DNA of 64,000 nucleotides, taken from positions 1 to 64,000 of the forward strand of contig CASFGA010000012.1 of NCBI GenBank assembly GCA_949294185.1, read 5' to 3'. Made by a program: the position numbers and the translations under genes. Source of the stretch: an uncultured Bacteroides sp. (GTDB lineage Bacteria; Bacteroidota; Bacteroidia; Bacteroidales; Bacteroidaceae). The notes beneath the pieces were generated by a model. That model was not told the DNA's origin and did no database searches. It saw only the letters and a program-made list of their open reading frames with translations. This document shows positions 1 to 7,846 of this stretch, piece after piece; within the stretch, counting starts at the first letter, position 1; each line of letters starts with the position of its first letter.

Positions 1-450
1 GTTTTCGGAAGATTCCTTTTCTTTTCGCATGAACATATTCTTAACCAGATAGGTATGCTTTGACACATCATTGTCCGCATCACCCCAACGGTCAAAGAAG
101 CGATTCTTGTATCTATGTACCTGTTCACTCTCCGGCACATTCAGATACAGGATAATTTTACCGTCTATCTCTGTCTGCTCCGGCGTGATTGGCATTGGAG
201 GAAGAAACTGTTCAGGATTATTCAGCGTATTGATAATGCTTTTGGTCATATCTATTACGCATTTAGGATTAATTCCCAATATTGTACCATCATCATCCAC
301 TCCTAAAAAGATATATCCTCCCTCTGCATTCAAAAAAGAACATACCGTTTCATACACAGAAGCCGAAACCTTATCCGTGCATTTCTTAAATTCTACTTGC
401 TTATTCTCACCATGCAAAAGCAAGTCCTTTATTTTATCTGTTAGTAACAT
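1..450 (-). CDS. AlbA_2 (Schlafen-type) domain protein, 3' end outside window
   Basis: Reading leftward from an ATG at 450, 150 codons stay open to the window edge, so only the N-terminal part is present. The sequence fits the AlbA_2 (Schlafen AlbA_2) fold: an early VEFK motif near residue 20, a conserved E at the head of a helix, then SFLNAEGG followed by GYIFLGVDDDG around residues 43-60. Members of this family are nucleic-acid-binding or ATP-binding proteins, often carried on mobile elements and sometimes acting as regulators or defence factors; the exact job here is unknown. The gene starts 10 bp after the stop of the integrase, in the same direction, so the two are probably cotranscribed from the integrase promoter. 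Domain assignment is fairly secure; function is not. Confidence 0.75.
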   Translation of the reverse strand, partial: MLLTDKIKDLLLHGENKQVEFKKCTDKVSASVYETVCSFLNAEGGYIFLGVDDDGTILGINPKCVIDMTKSIINTLNNPEQFLPPMPITPEQTEIDGKIILYLNVPESEQVHRYKNRFFDRWGDADNDVSKHTYLVKNMFMRKEKESSEN

Positions 451-460
451 ACTGTTTCGT

Positions 461-1711
461 TTATAATACTTTTACCGCTTCGTCTATTACACTACTGGCA
501 AAACTATCCAAGTAAGTATTGGTGGTTGCCAAATCGCTGTGCCCCAATATCTGTGAGATAACTTCTCTCGGTACTTGATTGTCCTGCAAAGTCATTGCCA
601 TTGTATGGCGGCTTACGTAGCTTGTCAACTTCATGTCTGTAATCTCCAAAACTTTCGCTAAGTTAGCCAAATTCTTGTTATTACGTCCAAAACGGCTACG
701 GATATGATTATAAAGTTGCTCTCCTTTATATCCTGCAATAGAAACTATTGGTAACAAGTAATCTTCTACTAACAATGTATTGGCTGAAAACCAATCCATT
801 AATTCTTGAATTTCAGGAGTTATCTTAATTTGGATAGGTTTAACTTTCTTGGCCTCTTTTGTTTTATTCCGCTTATATACAATATAATTCCCACCATTAT
901 AACGAATAATATTCTTCTTAGTCAGCAATGCTGCATCTATAAACGATATACCATAACAATAATACGAAAAAAGGAATAATTTTCGTGTCCGTTCAAGTAC
1001 AGCATTATCCATCACTGTTGTTTTTAACCTTATCATGCTATCATGTGGCAAATAGCGTTTAGCGGTTTCTTCCTCTAATGCAGCGATATTGAATCCCCCT
1101 TTACCAAAAGGATAAGTACTCTCCGATGCCTCTTTATCTTGAATAGCCTTATTTAAAATAGCACGCAAAGCTTTAAAATAATATTTCCGAGTATTCCCTT
1201 TACACTCACGTTTTTGAAGAAACACATCAAAAGCTTTTACATATTTAATGTCTATTTCAGAAAATACCTTCTTGTCAAATTTACTATCAAACAGCTCAAG
1301 CATATGTAATGTACGACTATAACAGGTTGAATTTCCTATATGACCCGTTTCTTTTAGAGTGGTAATAGTATTATTGAAATAGTCTTTCACTTTACCTTTT
1401 GAAGTTCTTCCAACAAAAGCGTCTTCAAACTGATTTAAAGTCCAATCAATTCTATCGGCTTCAAAATCTCTTAGAACAGCATTTACACGAGTTTCCAATT
1501 CTGATAACTTAGCATTATATTCTTTGAATTTTGGAACAAGCTTCTTATCTGCTACAAATCTATCATTTTCACTGTTCCATTGTTCAATTGTTGCTAACAG
1601 TCCAGTCTTGATATATTTACGCTTTCTGTCTTTGGTTATACGTAAAGTTACAGCAGTCTTACCATCTTTACCTGCATTATATTCTAAAAGCATAAATTTA
1701 TAATGTGCCAT
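461..1711 (-). CDS. Tyrosine recombinase (integrase) of an integrative element
   Basis: A 416-aa phage-type integrase with the Bacteroidetes layout: an arm-binding N-terminal domain (about 1-90), a core-binding SAM-like domain (about 105-205) and a C-terminal catalytic domain (about 220-416). Visible catalytic residues are R368-H369 (in VSRHTMA), H391 (in LGHSD) and the nucleophile Y400 (in NTYLDSF). The first catalytic arginine, normally found in the motif RG(M/I)(S/N)F-x-D in this family, is replaced by tyrosine (Y253 in CYGISFID), which may impair catalysis. The gene starts about 180 bp from a tRNA 3' fragment, as expected for an integrase at the att end of its element, and reads into the element (leftward). 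An AlbA_2 gene follows directly. Confidence 0.9.
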   Translation of the reverse strand: MAHYKFMLLEYNAGKDGKTAVTLRITKDRKRKYIKTGLLATIEQWNSENDRFVADKKLVPKFKEYNAKLSELETRVNAVLRDFEADRIDWTLNQFEDAFVGRTSKGKVKDYFNNTITTLKETGHIGNSTCYSRTLHMLELFDSKFDKKVFSEIDIKYVKAFDVFLQKRECKGNTRKYYFKALRAILNKAIQDKEASESTYPFGKGGFNIAALEEETAKRYLPHDSMIRLKTTVMDNAVLERTRKLFLFSYYCYGISFIDAALLTKKNIIRYNGGNYIVYKRNKTKEAKKVKPIQIKITPEIQELMDWFSANTLLVEDYLLPIVSIAGYKGEQLYNHIRSRFGRNNKNLANLAKVLEITDMKLTSYVSRHTMAMTLQDNQVPREVISQILGHSDLATTNTYLDSFASSVIDEAVKVL

Positions 1712-1733
1712 ATCCCACTGTTTTTATGTAAGA

Positions 1734-1765
1734 CAAAGGTTTTTCTTTTATTTGAATGACACAAA
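1734..1765 (-). promoter_or_regulatory. Candidate promoter of the integrase
   Basis: On the minus strand TTTG (1765-1762) is followed after exactly 20 bp by AACCTTTG (1741-1734), one mismatch from the Bacteroides -7 box TAnnTTTG. It lies just upstream of the integrase ATG at 1711. Inferred from consensus only. Confidence 0.5.
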
Positions 1766-1892
1766 TATGACACATTTTTCAGAAAACACCAATAAATCGA
1801 AGAAAAATTATAGAATTTAAGCATTTGATTCATAGCAATATTACTCCTATAAATCAGGCAGATATAAAAATATCAAAGTTTAAAATTGTCAC

Positions 1893-1933
1893 CTGGGGGC
1901 GTGTGGTCGCTGGTTCGAATCCAGTCACCCCGA
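1893..1933 (+). other. tRNA 3'-end fragment, attachment site (probably tRNA-Pro)
   Basis: A T-arm is complete (stem 1909-1913, TTCGAAT loop 1914-1920, stem 1921-1925). It is followed by a 7-nt acceptor strand CACCCCG (1926-1932) and discriminator A (1933). No 5' half of the tRNA precedes it: the upstream sequence is AT-rich and cannot pair. A C1-G72 acceptor pair with A73 and a run of G in the anticodon position fit tRNA-Pro, possibly GGG. With an integrase next door this is best read as the duplicated 3' end left when the element to the left integrated into a tRNA gene. Confidence 0.75.
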
Positions 1934-1940
1934 CTGGTGA

Positions 1941-1982
1941 AAATCAGCCATTTACAAACAAGTAAGTGGCTGATTTATTTTT
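1941..1982 (+). terminator. Terminator of the original tRNA gene
   Basis: A perfect 10-bp stem (AAATCAGCCA 1941-1950 with TGGCTGATTT 1967-1976) is followed by a short T run. It lies 8 bp past the tRNA fragment, so native flanking DNA appears to resume here and the element lies to the left. Confidence 0.7.
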
Positions 1983-2009
1983 AGTGGAACACGTTTGGAA
2001 CACAATGCT

Positions 2010-2465
2010 TTATAAAGCGTGATGAATATCCTTTTTGATGATTCTTATAAACTTGGTTTTCAAACAGCATATCAATTGAATGCGCAAACGGAAACGCATC
2101 CTGTGATTCAGCTCATAAATCCATATCCGTCCTTTTTCAAAGCATTCGGGAACGGTCTGTTCAAAGTAATCAAGTTCATCCTCACTTAATGTCTGTCCTT
2201 CTCTTAAATAGAAAATCAGGTAGGTGTCGATATAATAATCATGGTCAGGCTCTTCTTCATGCAGCCATTTGACAAACATCTCATAAAATTCCCGGTCTGT
2301 TTCATTTTCCTGCCTGAACTCATAGACAAACGGCAAAGAAAATTGGGTGAGATAATTTATCTCATCCGGACTAAATAATGTGCCGCCCTTTCCGCTTGGA
2401 GAATTTGGCACTTTCAGACTTTCAAGAAACTGTCTGAACGGGACTTCAATTTTAGTTACAATCAT
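2010..2465 (-). CDS. Hypothetical protein, last gene of the 6.1-2.0 kb operon
   Basis: A 151-aa soluble, acidic protein that I do not recognise. The middle is rich in aromatic and acidic residues (YEFRQENETDREFYEMF near 48-64; HEEEPDHDYYIDTY near 69-82) and the C-terminus is basic. No signal peptide, membrane segment or catalytic motif is visible. It starts 16 bp after the stop of the SF0329-family gene and is the last gene of a compact leftward operon headed by the nuclease-like gene at 6128. Small acidic proteins in such accessory clusters are often immunity or accessory factors, but nothing here proves that. The stop lies only about 75 bp from the tRNA-fragment terminator. Confidence 0.6.
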   Translation of the reverse strand: MIVTKIEVPFRQFLESLKVPNSPSGKGGTLFSPDEINYLTQFSLPFVYEFRQENETDREFYEMFVKWLHEEEPDHDYYIDTYLIFYLREGQTLSEDELDYFEQTVPECFEKGRIWIYELNHRMRFRLRIQLICCLKTKFIRIIKKDIHHAL

Positions 2466-2481
2466 AAAGTTAATGTTTAGT

Positions 2482-2961
2482 TTAATTGCTATTCTTTATA
2501 CGCAAGGCCAATATCTTTTGCACTGCTTGATTTTTTGTCGCTTGTTGCAATAAACCTAATCGCCTTTGGCCAATTCGACGGTCAGCCGCACGGAATATGT
2601 CTGTCAGTCCCCAACGGTCACACTTAAAATGCTTGGTCAGAATCTCAGATGCCGGAGTATCTATATATTCACGTATCAAATCCGAGATATCTGAAACTCC
2701 ACAAATATGATGAACATCTTCATAAGGATAGTGTATGTTCTCATAGTTAGTCTCCGTAATGTGGTATTTCATTATTTGTCCCGATAATACGAATTGTTTA
2801 GGATAATCAAAAATAATTTCCTTTCCTAATGTTACCCAAAAACGCGGTATATAATTTCCATATTGGCCTATTCGATAAGTGGCACAATGTATTTGGAAAT
2901 TAATTGTCGGATCAATTATCAGATATAATTCCTTTTGTAATTTACTCCATCGTTTACTCAT
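2482..2961 (-). CDS. SF0329-family protein
   Basis: A 159-aa protein matching the uncharacterised SF0329 family along its whole length. It has the opening W-SKL-K, an I-CA-YR strand, PRFWVTLGKEIIFDYPKQF around residues 39-57, then DISDLIREYIDTP near 91-103, a HFKCDRWGLTDIFRAADRRIG block near 110-130 and a basic tail. The family is widespread in bacteria, mostly in accessory regions, and has no established function that I know. The gene lies between a small membrane protein (47 bp upstream) and the last gene of the operon (16 bp downstream). Confidence 0.75.
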   Translation of the reverse strand: MSKRWSKLQKELYLIIDPTINFQIHCATYRIGQYGNYIPRFWVTLGKEIIFDYPKQFVLSGQIMKYHITETNYENIHYPYEDVHHICGVSDISDLIREYIDTPASEILTKHFKCDRWGLTDIFRAADRRIGQRRLGLLQQATKNQAVQKILALRIKNSN

Positions 2962-3008
2962 TGTCCAATTCTATTTTCATTAATGACAATCTGTATTATT
3001 TCATCCTG

Positions 3009-3293
3009 TTAACTTGCCTGTTCAAGAAACACTTTATAAACGACAAGCATAACAGCTATAACAATAGAGTTTCCCCATTTTATTTTCTTGACGAATACTT
3101 TCCATTCTGACAAGAAGAACTTGTCGGCTTGTGAAATTGCCACTTTATTAGCCAAAGATGTGATAATGGGGAACAAAACTAGCGGAAGAAGAAACCAAAG
3201 TCCGGCTTTCGCCCCATACTTCCAGGCAACGACATCTGCCAATACGTATGCCACGAAGTTCAATAACAGCAAAAAGTTACAGATGAATTTCAT
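3009..3293 (-). CDS. Small membrane protein, three predicted TM segments
   Basis: A 94-aa hydrophobic protein with three likely membrane segments: about residues 4-22, 29-47 and 72-88. A charged stretch lies between the second and third (KFFLSEWKVFVKKIKW). The reading frame extends upstream to a TTG at 3317, but the ATG at 3293 is the better start because the hydrophobic segment follows directly and the 281-aa gene upstream ends at 3308, leaving a 14-bp gap. No family is recognised. In this operon it is the only obvious membrane component and could anchor or be the target of the soluble partners; this is inference. Confidence 0.65.
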   Translation of the reverse strand: MKFICNFLLLLNFVAYVLADVVAWKYGAKAGLWFLLPLVLFPIITSLANKVAISQADKFFLSEWKVFVKKIKWGNSIVIAVMLVVYKVFLEQAS

Positions 3294-3307
3294 ATTGTCT
3301 GTTTTTG

Positions 3308-4153
3308 TTATTTCCAACCGCTTAGGACCAAGATAATATTAAAAGGAGCAGAACCAGATACATAGCCTAATCCCCATTTGAACTTGCATGTTTTAGGAAA
3401 TAGACTCATAAATTCATGTATAGAGTCCATGTCCGCCATGCAAAGTTCTGTCCCATCGGTATAGATACTAAAGACACAATCAGATGTGATTCCTATATAA
3501 GATGATGCTTGTTCTTGCACCTGTTTCAACAATCTTTCCATGCTATCTGAATGAGCCTTAAATACCTTGATGTTTTTATCTTCCAATAGGTAAGCCAATT
3601 CTGATTTGGCAATCGTGAGAATTGAAGCGGTAGAAACCAGCTCATGAATCAAGGCTTTTCTATCATCAATGCCCAAATCGTCAACGCACAGGTCACCCTC
3701 ATGAAAGAAGTCATCCAACTGACTTTCGTCCCATCCGTGCCCTAATTCCCAATGCCTGCCTATTTCAAAAACAAAATCGTCAGGAAGATTAAAAACGTCT
3801 TCTACAAGTTCCCGCAATTCATCTTCATATTGCTTATACCAAGAGCCTACCTTGACAATGAATTTCCCATTGTCATAGAAAACTCTGCCTCTGGGAATCC
3901 GAGTATAATCCTGATAATAGACAGATTTTTCTTTTCCTTTTGCTTTGTCCCTGCATCTCTTGGCTTGCCAAATTGTCTTGTGGAGTTTATGGTAAGTGGT
4001 ATGTCCGTTTACCATTTTGGATTGGGACAAAGAAGAAGCGTAAACTTCAAACAAGCGGTGTTCTTCGGGCAAATACCAGAATATCCCTACCATCGGTTCG
4101 ATTTCTTCTGATTCGAAGCCTTTCATCAGATTGTAATAGTCTGTCTCTTTCAT
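3308..4153 (-). CDS. Conserved hypothetical protein, two-part
   Basis: A 281-aa soluble protein. The first half (about 20-150) contains a block I have seen in uncharacterised accessory proteins: a FWYLPEEHRLFEV strand, a THKTIW-like helix (LHKTIWQAKR), YYQDYTRIPRGRVFY, KFIVKVGSWYKQYE and HWELGHGWDESQ. The second half (about 165-281) begins with a helix pair and ends in a hydrophobic beta-rich segment. There is no signal peptide or clear catalytic triad. It sits 26 bp downstream of the 308-aa gene and 14 bp upstream of the membrane protein, so it belongs to the same operon. The mixed composition suggests a fusion of two small domains. Function unknown. Confidence 0.6.
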   Translation of the reverse strand: MKETDYYNLMKGFESEEIEPMVGIFWYLPEEHRLFEVYASSLSQSKMVNGHTTYHKLHKTIWQAKRCRDKAKGKEKSVYYQDYTRIPRGRVFYDNGKFIVKVGSWYKQYEDELRELVEDVFNLPDDFVFEIGRHWELGHGWDESQLDDFFHEGDLCVDDLGIDDRKALIHELVSTASILTIAKSELAYLLEDKNIKVFKAHSDSMERLLKQVQEQASSYIGITSDCVFSIYTDGTELCMADMDSIHEFMSLFPKTCKFKWGLGYVSGSAPFNIILVLSGWK

Positions 4154-4179
4154 ACTTAAAATGAATTTAATAAATAAGG

Positions 4180-5106
4180 TTATGCTTTCTTTCGTTTCTC
4201 ATTCACCATTCGTACACATGTTTCATAAAAGCGGTCAAAGCGTTTGGCTTGTTTTGCGGAGAAATTCAACTGAGCCTTTATGTTATCCGCTTTTTCATAA
4301 TCAACCAAAGTTTCCATTCCCGGATATTCTTCATCAATAAACTTTTCCCAACCGTTCAGCAACTCATCAAGCACTTTCGGGTCTTTGGCAAAAGGCAACT
4401 CGGAGACCTGGAGGCGATATCCAAACGTGAAGTTTTCTTCCAATAGCTTGGCTTGCAACTTGTGCCTTAGGGTTGCCGGAACTTTCTTGGTCGGAGCAAA
4501 AACATCAACGCACGCCGGATGCCAATGAGTATTGCCCAGACCTAACGAATGGGTCAGATAACGGTCATCGTTGGAGTCTAAAGATAAGACGAGAGCTGCT
4601 TTGCCGTACTTTTTTTCAAGTTTCTTGTTCCTTGCAAGCTTTTCGTTTCTTTTTTCTACTTCCTTAGGAGTCCAAGGGTGTGCGTTAACAATGCTCAATT
4701 CTGCATATCCGCGCATACGCACTTCCACTATATCTCCCGTTTTAAATCGGATTTTTTCTTCCGGACGGCCGTAGAAAGGAAGATCTTCCCCCTTTTCGTC
4801 CGTCCAAACATTCTCGTCGTTCAGTTCTCCATCGCGTGTGTAGGTACGGGAAGCAACGGTACATCCATACGGCGCATCCAACAGTTTCTTATTAATGGCA
4901 TATCCTAAAATGAATGCGTACCATTCATCGGGGTCTCCATCCCTTTCGCATTCCTCTTTGTCCTTTTTCGATTCTGCAACCTCTTTTTGAAGCATGTCAT
5001 AAGCTTTTTCGAATGTGGAAAATAACCCCAATTCTGATTCATTTACTTTGCGTGAAGGATAGCGCAATCTTTCCAATTCGATTTTGCTCAATTCAAATAC
5101 AGTCAT
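4180..5106 (-). CDS. Conserved hypothetical protein (308 aa)
   Basis: The ATG at 5106 (MTVFELSK) is preferred over the longer frame opening at 5151, which would add a poorly conserved 15-residue leader close to the previous gene. The protein is highly charged and soluble. Residues 30-75 form a likely coiled coil rich in K and E. A central part has beta-strand character around FYGRPEEKIRFKTGDIVEVRM (near 108-128), and a conserved-looking THWHPACVDVFAP segment follows near 189-201. It could be a nucleic-acid or ligand-binding beta-barrel flanked by helices, but I do not recognise a family. It is the second gene of the operon, 77 bp after the nuclease-like gene. Confidence 0.6.
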   Translation of the reverse strand: MTVFELSKIELERLRYPSRKVNESELGLFSTFEKAYDMLQKEVAESKKDKEECERDGDPDEWYAFILGYAINKKLLDAPYGCTVASRTYTRDGELNDENVWTDEKGEDLPFYGRPEEKIRFKTGDIVEVRMRGYAELSIVNAHPWTPKEVEKRNEKLARNKKLEKKYGKAALVLSLDSNDDRYLTHSLGLGNTHWHPACVDVFAPTKKVPATLRHKLQAKLLEENFTFGYRLQVSELPFAKDPKVLDELLNGWEKFIDEEYPGMETLVDYEKADNIKAQLNFSAKQAKRFDRFYETCVRMVNEKRKKA

Positions 5107-5183
5107 TATCCTTAATGAGATGAAGGATTGTGAACTTCTCCCCAAAGGCACTTGAAGAGAAGTCCGACAACCTAAGATTAAAT

Positions 5184-6128
5184 TTACAGATACCTTTCCG
5201 TCAGATAATCGCAGTATGCCTCGTTACCTTCGTAAAAACTCTCCGACAAGTTAGCTATCACTTCCTGATAGGTTATGGCCTTAAAGTGGATATTGTCTTT
5301 TTCGGCAATGGAGGCAAACTGGTTTATCTCTTCCTGATGGAGAAAACCGTCGCGTCCAAGTACATCGTACCACAAATAGACAAGATAGAAATTATGCTTC
5401 ACCCGCAATTCTCGTTTGCCTTGCGCGGCAGGCAAGTCATAATTCTTTTTCAACCCTAAAATGTGCTTGATCAGCTGTGCGGCATCCAGATAACGGAACT
5501 TGTTGTATGGAGAAATCTCTTTTGCCAGTTCGTAGAGATGGGGCAGGTCTTCCCATAAAGAAACATCTTCTACATATCTTGTTTTCAGTCCGTCATGCTT
5601 GCCTCCGTATGGCTCTGTAAATTTGGATTCGAAAGCAAAATCGAAATCTCCGCAAATCACGACATCAATATTGGCCGGATTCGTATCGGGAAAGATTTTG
5701 AACTTTTCTTCAAACTTCATATCCTTATATTCAAGCGGCTTGCTGACTTCCACTATTCTGCTGTCCGTTTCTGAGCCCACATTTTCGTGTACTTTCGTAA
5801 CAGTCTTTGTCGTAGGCAACTTGCAGGCCGCTAAAAGAGGATATAGGTCTTTCCCTTGCCAATACTGAAACAAATTGACCACAAGGGCTGATGATGAATG
5901 AATCGCTTTCATCTTGGCCAGACGCTTTTCGCCGTCTTTAGTCTCGTTTCCGTCCGCATTGCCGTAACGGGTCATGCTTTCGGCTGATAACGGCACGAAC
6001 AAATTCTGATTGAGTTCGTTCACATAATTCTTTTCACCATTGCTTCCGATTGTTCCGGACACCAATTCAAAACTTTTTCTCCTTGCCCAATTCTGCTGCT
6101 TCGACAGAATAAAATCGAGTCCATTCAT
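5184..6128 (-). CDS. PD-(D/E)XK nuclease-like protein (resembles PGN_0703-type putative restriction endonucleases)
   Basis: A 314-aa soluble protein, first gene of the operon. The core of a PD-(D/E)XK nuclease can be seen: D155 in the strand NIDVVI, then a short hairpin and the E-x-K strand AFESKF with E167 and K169, followed by an acidic/aromatic segment (TEPYGG). An earlier helix, HSSSALVVNLFQYW (about 77-90), and a later KHNFYLVYLWYD strand match the order seen in PGN_0703-like putative endonucleases. That assignment rests on motif order, not on a search. A lone nuclease of this class with unknown small partners in an AT-rich island next to an integrase suggests a defence or restriction role. 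The leader contains a possible attenuator. Confidence 0.55.
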   Translation of the reverse strand: MNGLDFILSKQQNWARRKSFELVSGTIGSNGEKNYVNELNQNLFVPLSAESMTRYGNADGNETKDGEKRLAKMKAIHSSSALVVNLFQYWQGKDLYPLLAACKLPTTKTVTKVHENVGSETDSRIVEVSKPLEYKDMKFEEKFKIFPDTNPANIDVVICGDFDFAFESKFTEPYGGKHDGLKTRYVEDVSLWEDLPHLYELAKEISPYNKFRYLDAAQLIKHILGLKKNYDLPAAQGKRELRVKHNFYLVYLWYDVLGRDGFLHQEEINQFASIAEKDNIHFKAITYQEVIANLSESFYEGNEAYCDYLTERYL

Positions 6129-6138
6129 GGTATAAATG

Positions 6139-6257
6139 AAAAAACGCCGTAGGCTCCTTTACGGACAAGTTAATCAAAAAGGAAAGTGTGGAGCCATCGT
6201 TTACCGTGTAGGAGGTTCTGACAAAACCCAGAAACAAATAAACAATACTCCACACTT
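6139..6257 (-). promoter_or_regulatory. Possible attenuator in the leader of the nuclease operon
   Basis: Read on the minus strand, segment A (6257-6248, AAGTGTGGAG) is perfectly complementary to segment B (6193-6184). The 5' part of B plus two bases (GGCTCC, 6195-6190) is complementary to GGAGCC (6157-6152), which forms the loop of a small hairpin with stem CCGTA/TACGG (6164-6147). That hairpin is followed by six U (6144-6139), 11 bases before the start codon. A:B pairing would allow the hairpin-plus-U terminator, while B:loop pairing would block it. This is an inference from pairing only. Confidence 0.35.
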
Positions 6258-6405
6258 GTTTAGTATATGTCTTTTGAACATACGCTACCTACCCAAGTGA
6301 CGAATGTTATTGCTTATCCCTGCTTCTTTGAAACTGTCAGATTTCCTACACAGGATAAAAGCGAAACACTTTCACTATTCAATTTGTCACTCTTTGCGAC
6401 AGATG

Positions 6406-6413
6406 CAAAGATA
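6406..6413 (-). promoter_or_regulatory. Candidate -7 box of the nuclease operon
   Basis: TATCTTTG on the minus strand matches TAnnTTTG exactly and lies upstream of the leader of the 6128 gene. No good -33 box is present at 19-21 bp. It would give a leader of about 270 nt. The rest of 6258-6624 shows no gene. Confidence 0.4.
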
Positions 6414-6624
6414 GTAAAGTTTACTCAAAAATAACATTCCAATCAAGGAATATTGTCTTCTTTGCTCTGGGTCTATTCTATAATACGAAAATCAAATGAC
6501 ACTAAAAGAAAAAAAAGAAACACATTTTCACATACTAAGTAGAGGCTTTACAGATAGTATTTGCCTTATTATTAGCCATTAATAAAAGAAATATTATATT
6601 TTTGGATATTTTTACATTAATATT

Positions 6625-6712
6625 ATTTAAGTTTTACCGATTCCATTTTTGAGGTAAACTTGTGAATTGCCCTTAGAATCTACCTCAAAAATGGAATCGG
6701 TAAAACTTAAAT
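6625..6712. repeat. Perfect 32-bp inverted repeat with 24-bp loop
   Basis: The left arm 6625-6656 and right arm 6681-6712 are exact reverse complements over 32 bp, separated by 6657-6680. The arms contain the core ACCGATTCC. The right arm begins at the stop codon of the decayed BT4734-like gene, so as RNA it would be a long hairpin just past that gene. No T run follows on either side. It may be a terminator-like element or the remains of a small mobile element. Confidence 0.9.
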
Positions 6713-7578
6713 CAAATGTTTATCCCAAACTGCTTGCATATAAAAAAGAATGTTCCAATCTTAACTCCATCATTCCTTTTATATTTTAAACAGCGGTCAT
6801 ATTGCATATCGCAGTCTCCCTCATTATATTCTTCATACATGCGGCTAATTATATGAAATCAATATCTGCCTTTTTCTCCAAATTCGTAAGCCAATACACA
6901 ACCTATTTTAAACCAATTTTCATATCGTTCCGTTATATCAATTCTTTTTGTTTGGATAATGGAAATAGCTTGTTCAACTTTCTTGATTAAAATATTTTCC
7001 TGATTTGATGTTCTGATAGGATGTCCTGATTTTTTTATCTGTTTCTATAACATACTTGAAAGGCAAAGCATCTGGATTATAATAAGGATTTGCATCATAA
7101 CTCGCCACTCTTAAACTTGCAGGATTTTTTACGCAACTATCAACTTGAAGGCCAAACTTCATGTAAAGCAATTTTGTGAGGGCCTCAAAATGTTGTTTGT
7201 GCAATTCTGGTTTTGAAATTCTGAATATTAAAAAAATCCCCTCTCCACTTACCGATAATCCTGCATAATACAAAAACGGACAATGCTTTCCTATTATCTC
7301 TTTGGATTTTTCCAAATCAATCATTGGATTATCTTTTGCATCAACATCAATACATAATAATCCTGTATGCTTGATAATGCAGGATTCTCTTCTTTCTTTA
7401 AATGTTCCACTTGGAGTAATACATTTTAAATCTCCTTTCATCAATCTTCTTTTTCAGGGTCTGAACACGCTCTATATTTTTCAACTTGAGCTTTAAATCT
7501 CGAAGTCAAAAGAAATTTGTCAAGGCTTATTTGTTTGATAGGTTTTACACTATAAAAGTTTTCGAAAAGTGAGACCAT
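6712..7578 (-). pseudogene. BT4734/VirE_N-type protein, broken by three frameshifts
   Basis: Translation in successive minus-strand frames rebuilds one continuous protein of about 288 codons. It starts with MVSLFENFYSV at 7578 and runs to EKED* at about 7441. A second frame carries the hallmark BT4734_N block (ITPSGTF, then HTGLLCIDVDAKDNP and LSVSGEGIFLIF) down to about 7000. A third frame carries KKVEQAIS to YEFGEKGRY, and a fourth runs from FHIISRMY to FGINI* at 6712. Each junction restores family-like sequence, so these are frameshifts in one old gene. The family is found in Bacteroides mobile elements and phages, near VirE/primase-like genes. No full-length product can be made. An AT-rich, lysine-rich 30-codon ORF upstream (7717 leftward) is probably noise. 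Confidence 0.75.
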
Positions 7579-7805
7579 CGGAGAATTTCTCTTTGAAAGG
7601 ATTCTACCACAGTCTTTTTTATTTTCATTTATATTTTCTTTTTCTTTCTTTCTTTTCTGCTTTTACTCCTATTGTAACTTTTACTTTTTTATCTTCTTTT
7701 TCTTTTATACCTTTCATGTCTGATTTTATTATGTTGAAAATCAATCTTATAATAGAGCTTTCATAATCAAAATTGAACCGTATTAGGTTTTTTTCATTCT
7801 TCTTT

Positions 7806-7843
7806 AATAGGGAAGGAGGTCTTAATAAGCCTCCATCCCTATT
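7806..7843. other. Hairpin in the 7579-7846 intergenic stretch
   Basis: A 14-bp stem with one A-A mismatch (7806-7819 with 7830-7843) and a 10-nt loop lies just past the stop of the DUF6291-like gene. It has no T run but could act as a weak terminator. The remaining bases to 7579 are pyrimidine-rich on the plus strand and hold no gene I can support. Confidence 0.5.
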
Positions 7844-7846
7844 GAA

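Noticed and set aside
71..466. 131-codon plus-strand frame at the window start
   Set aside because: The minus strand of the same DNA gives a clear AlbA_2 domain running off the edge.
6067..6255. 62-codon minus-strand frame in the nuclease leader
   Set aside because: It overlaps the nuclease gene start and the hairpins, and has no family-like sequence; a structured leader explains the region better.
7302..7766. Short plus-strand frames of 64-65 codons over the BT4734-like region
   Set aside because: F/S/L-rich shadows of the AT-rich pseudogene on the other strand.
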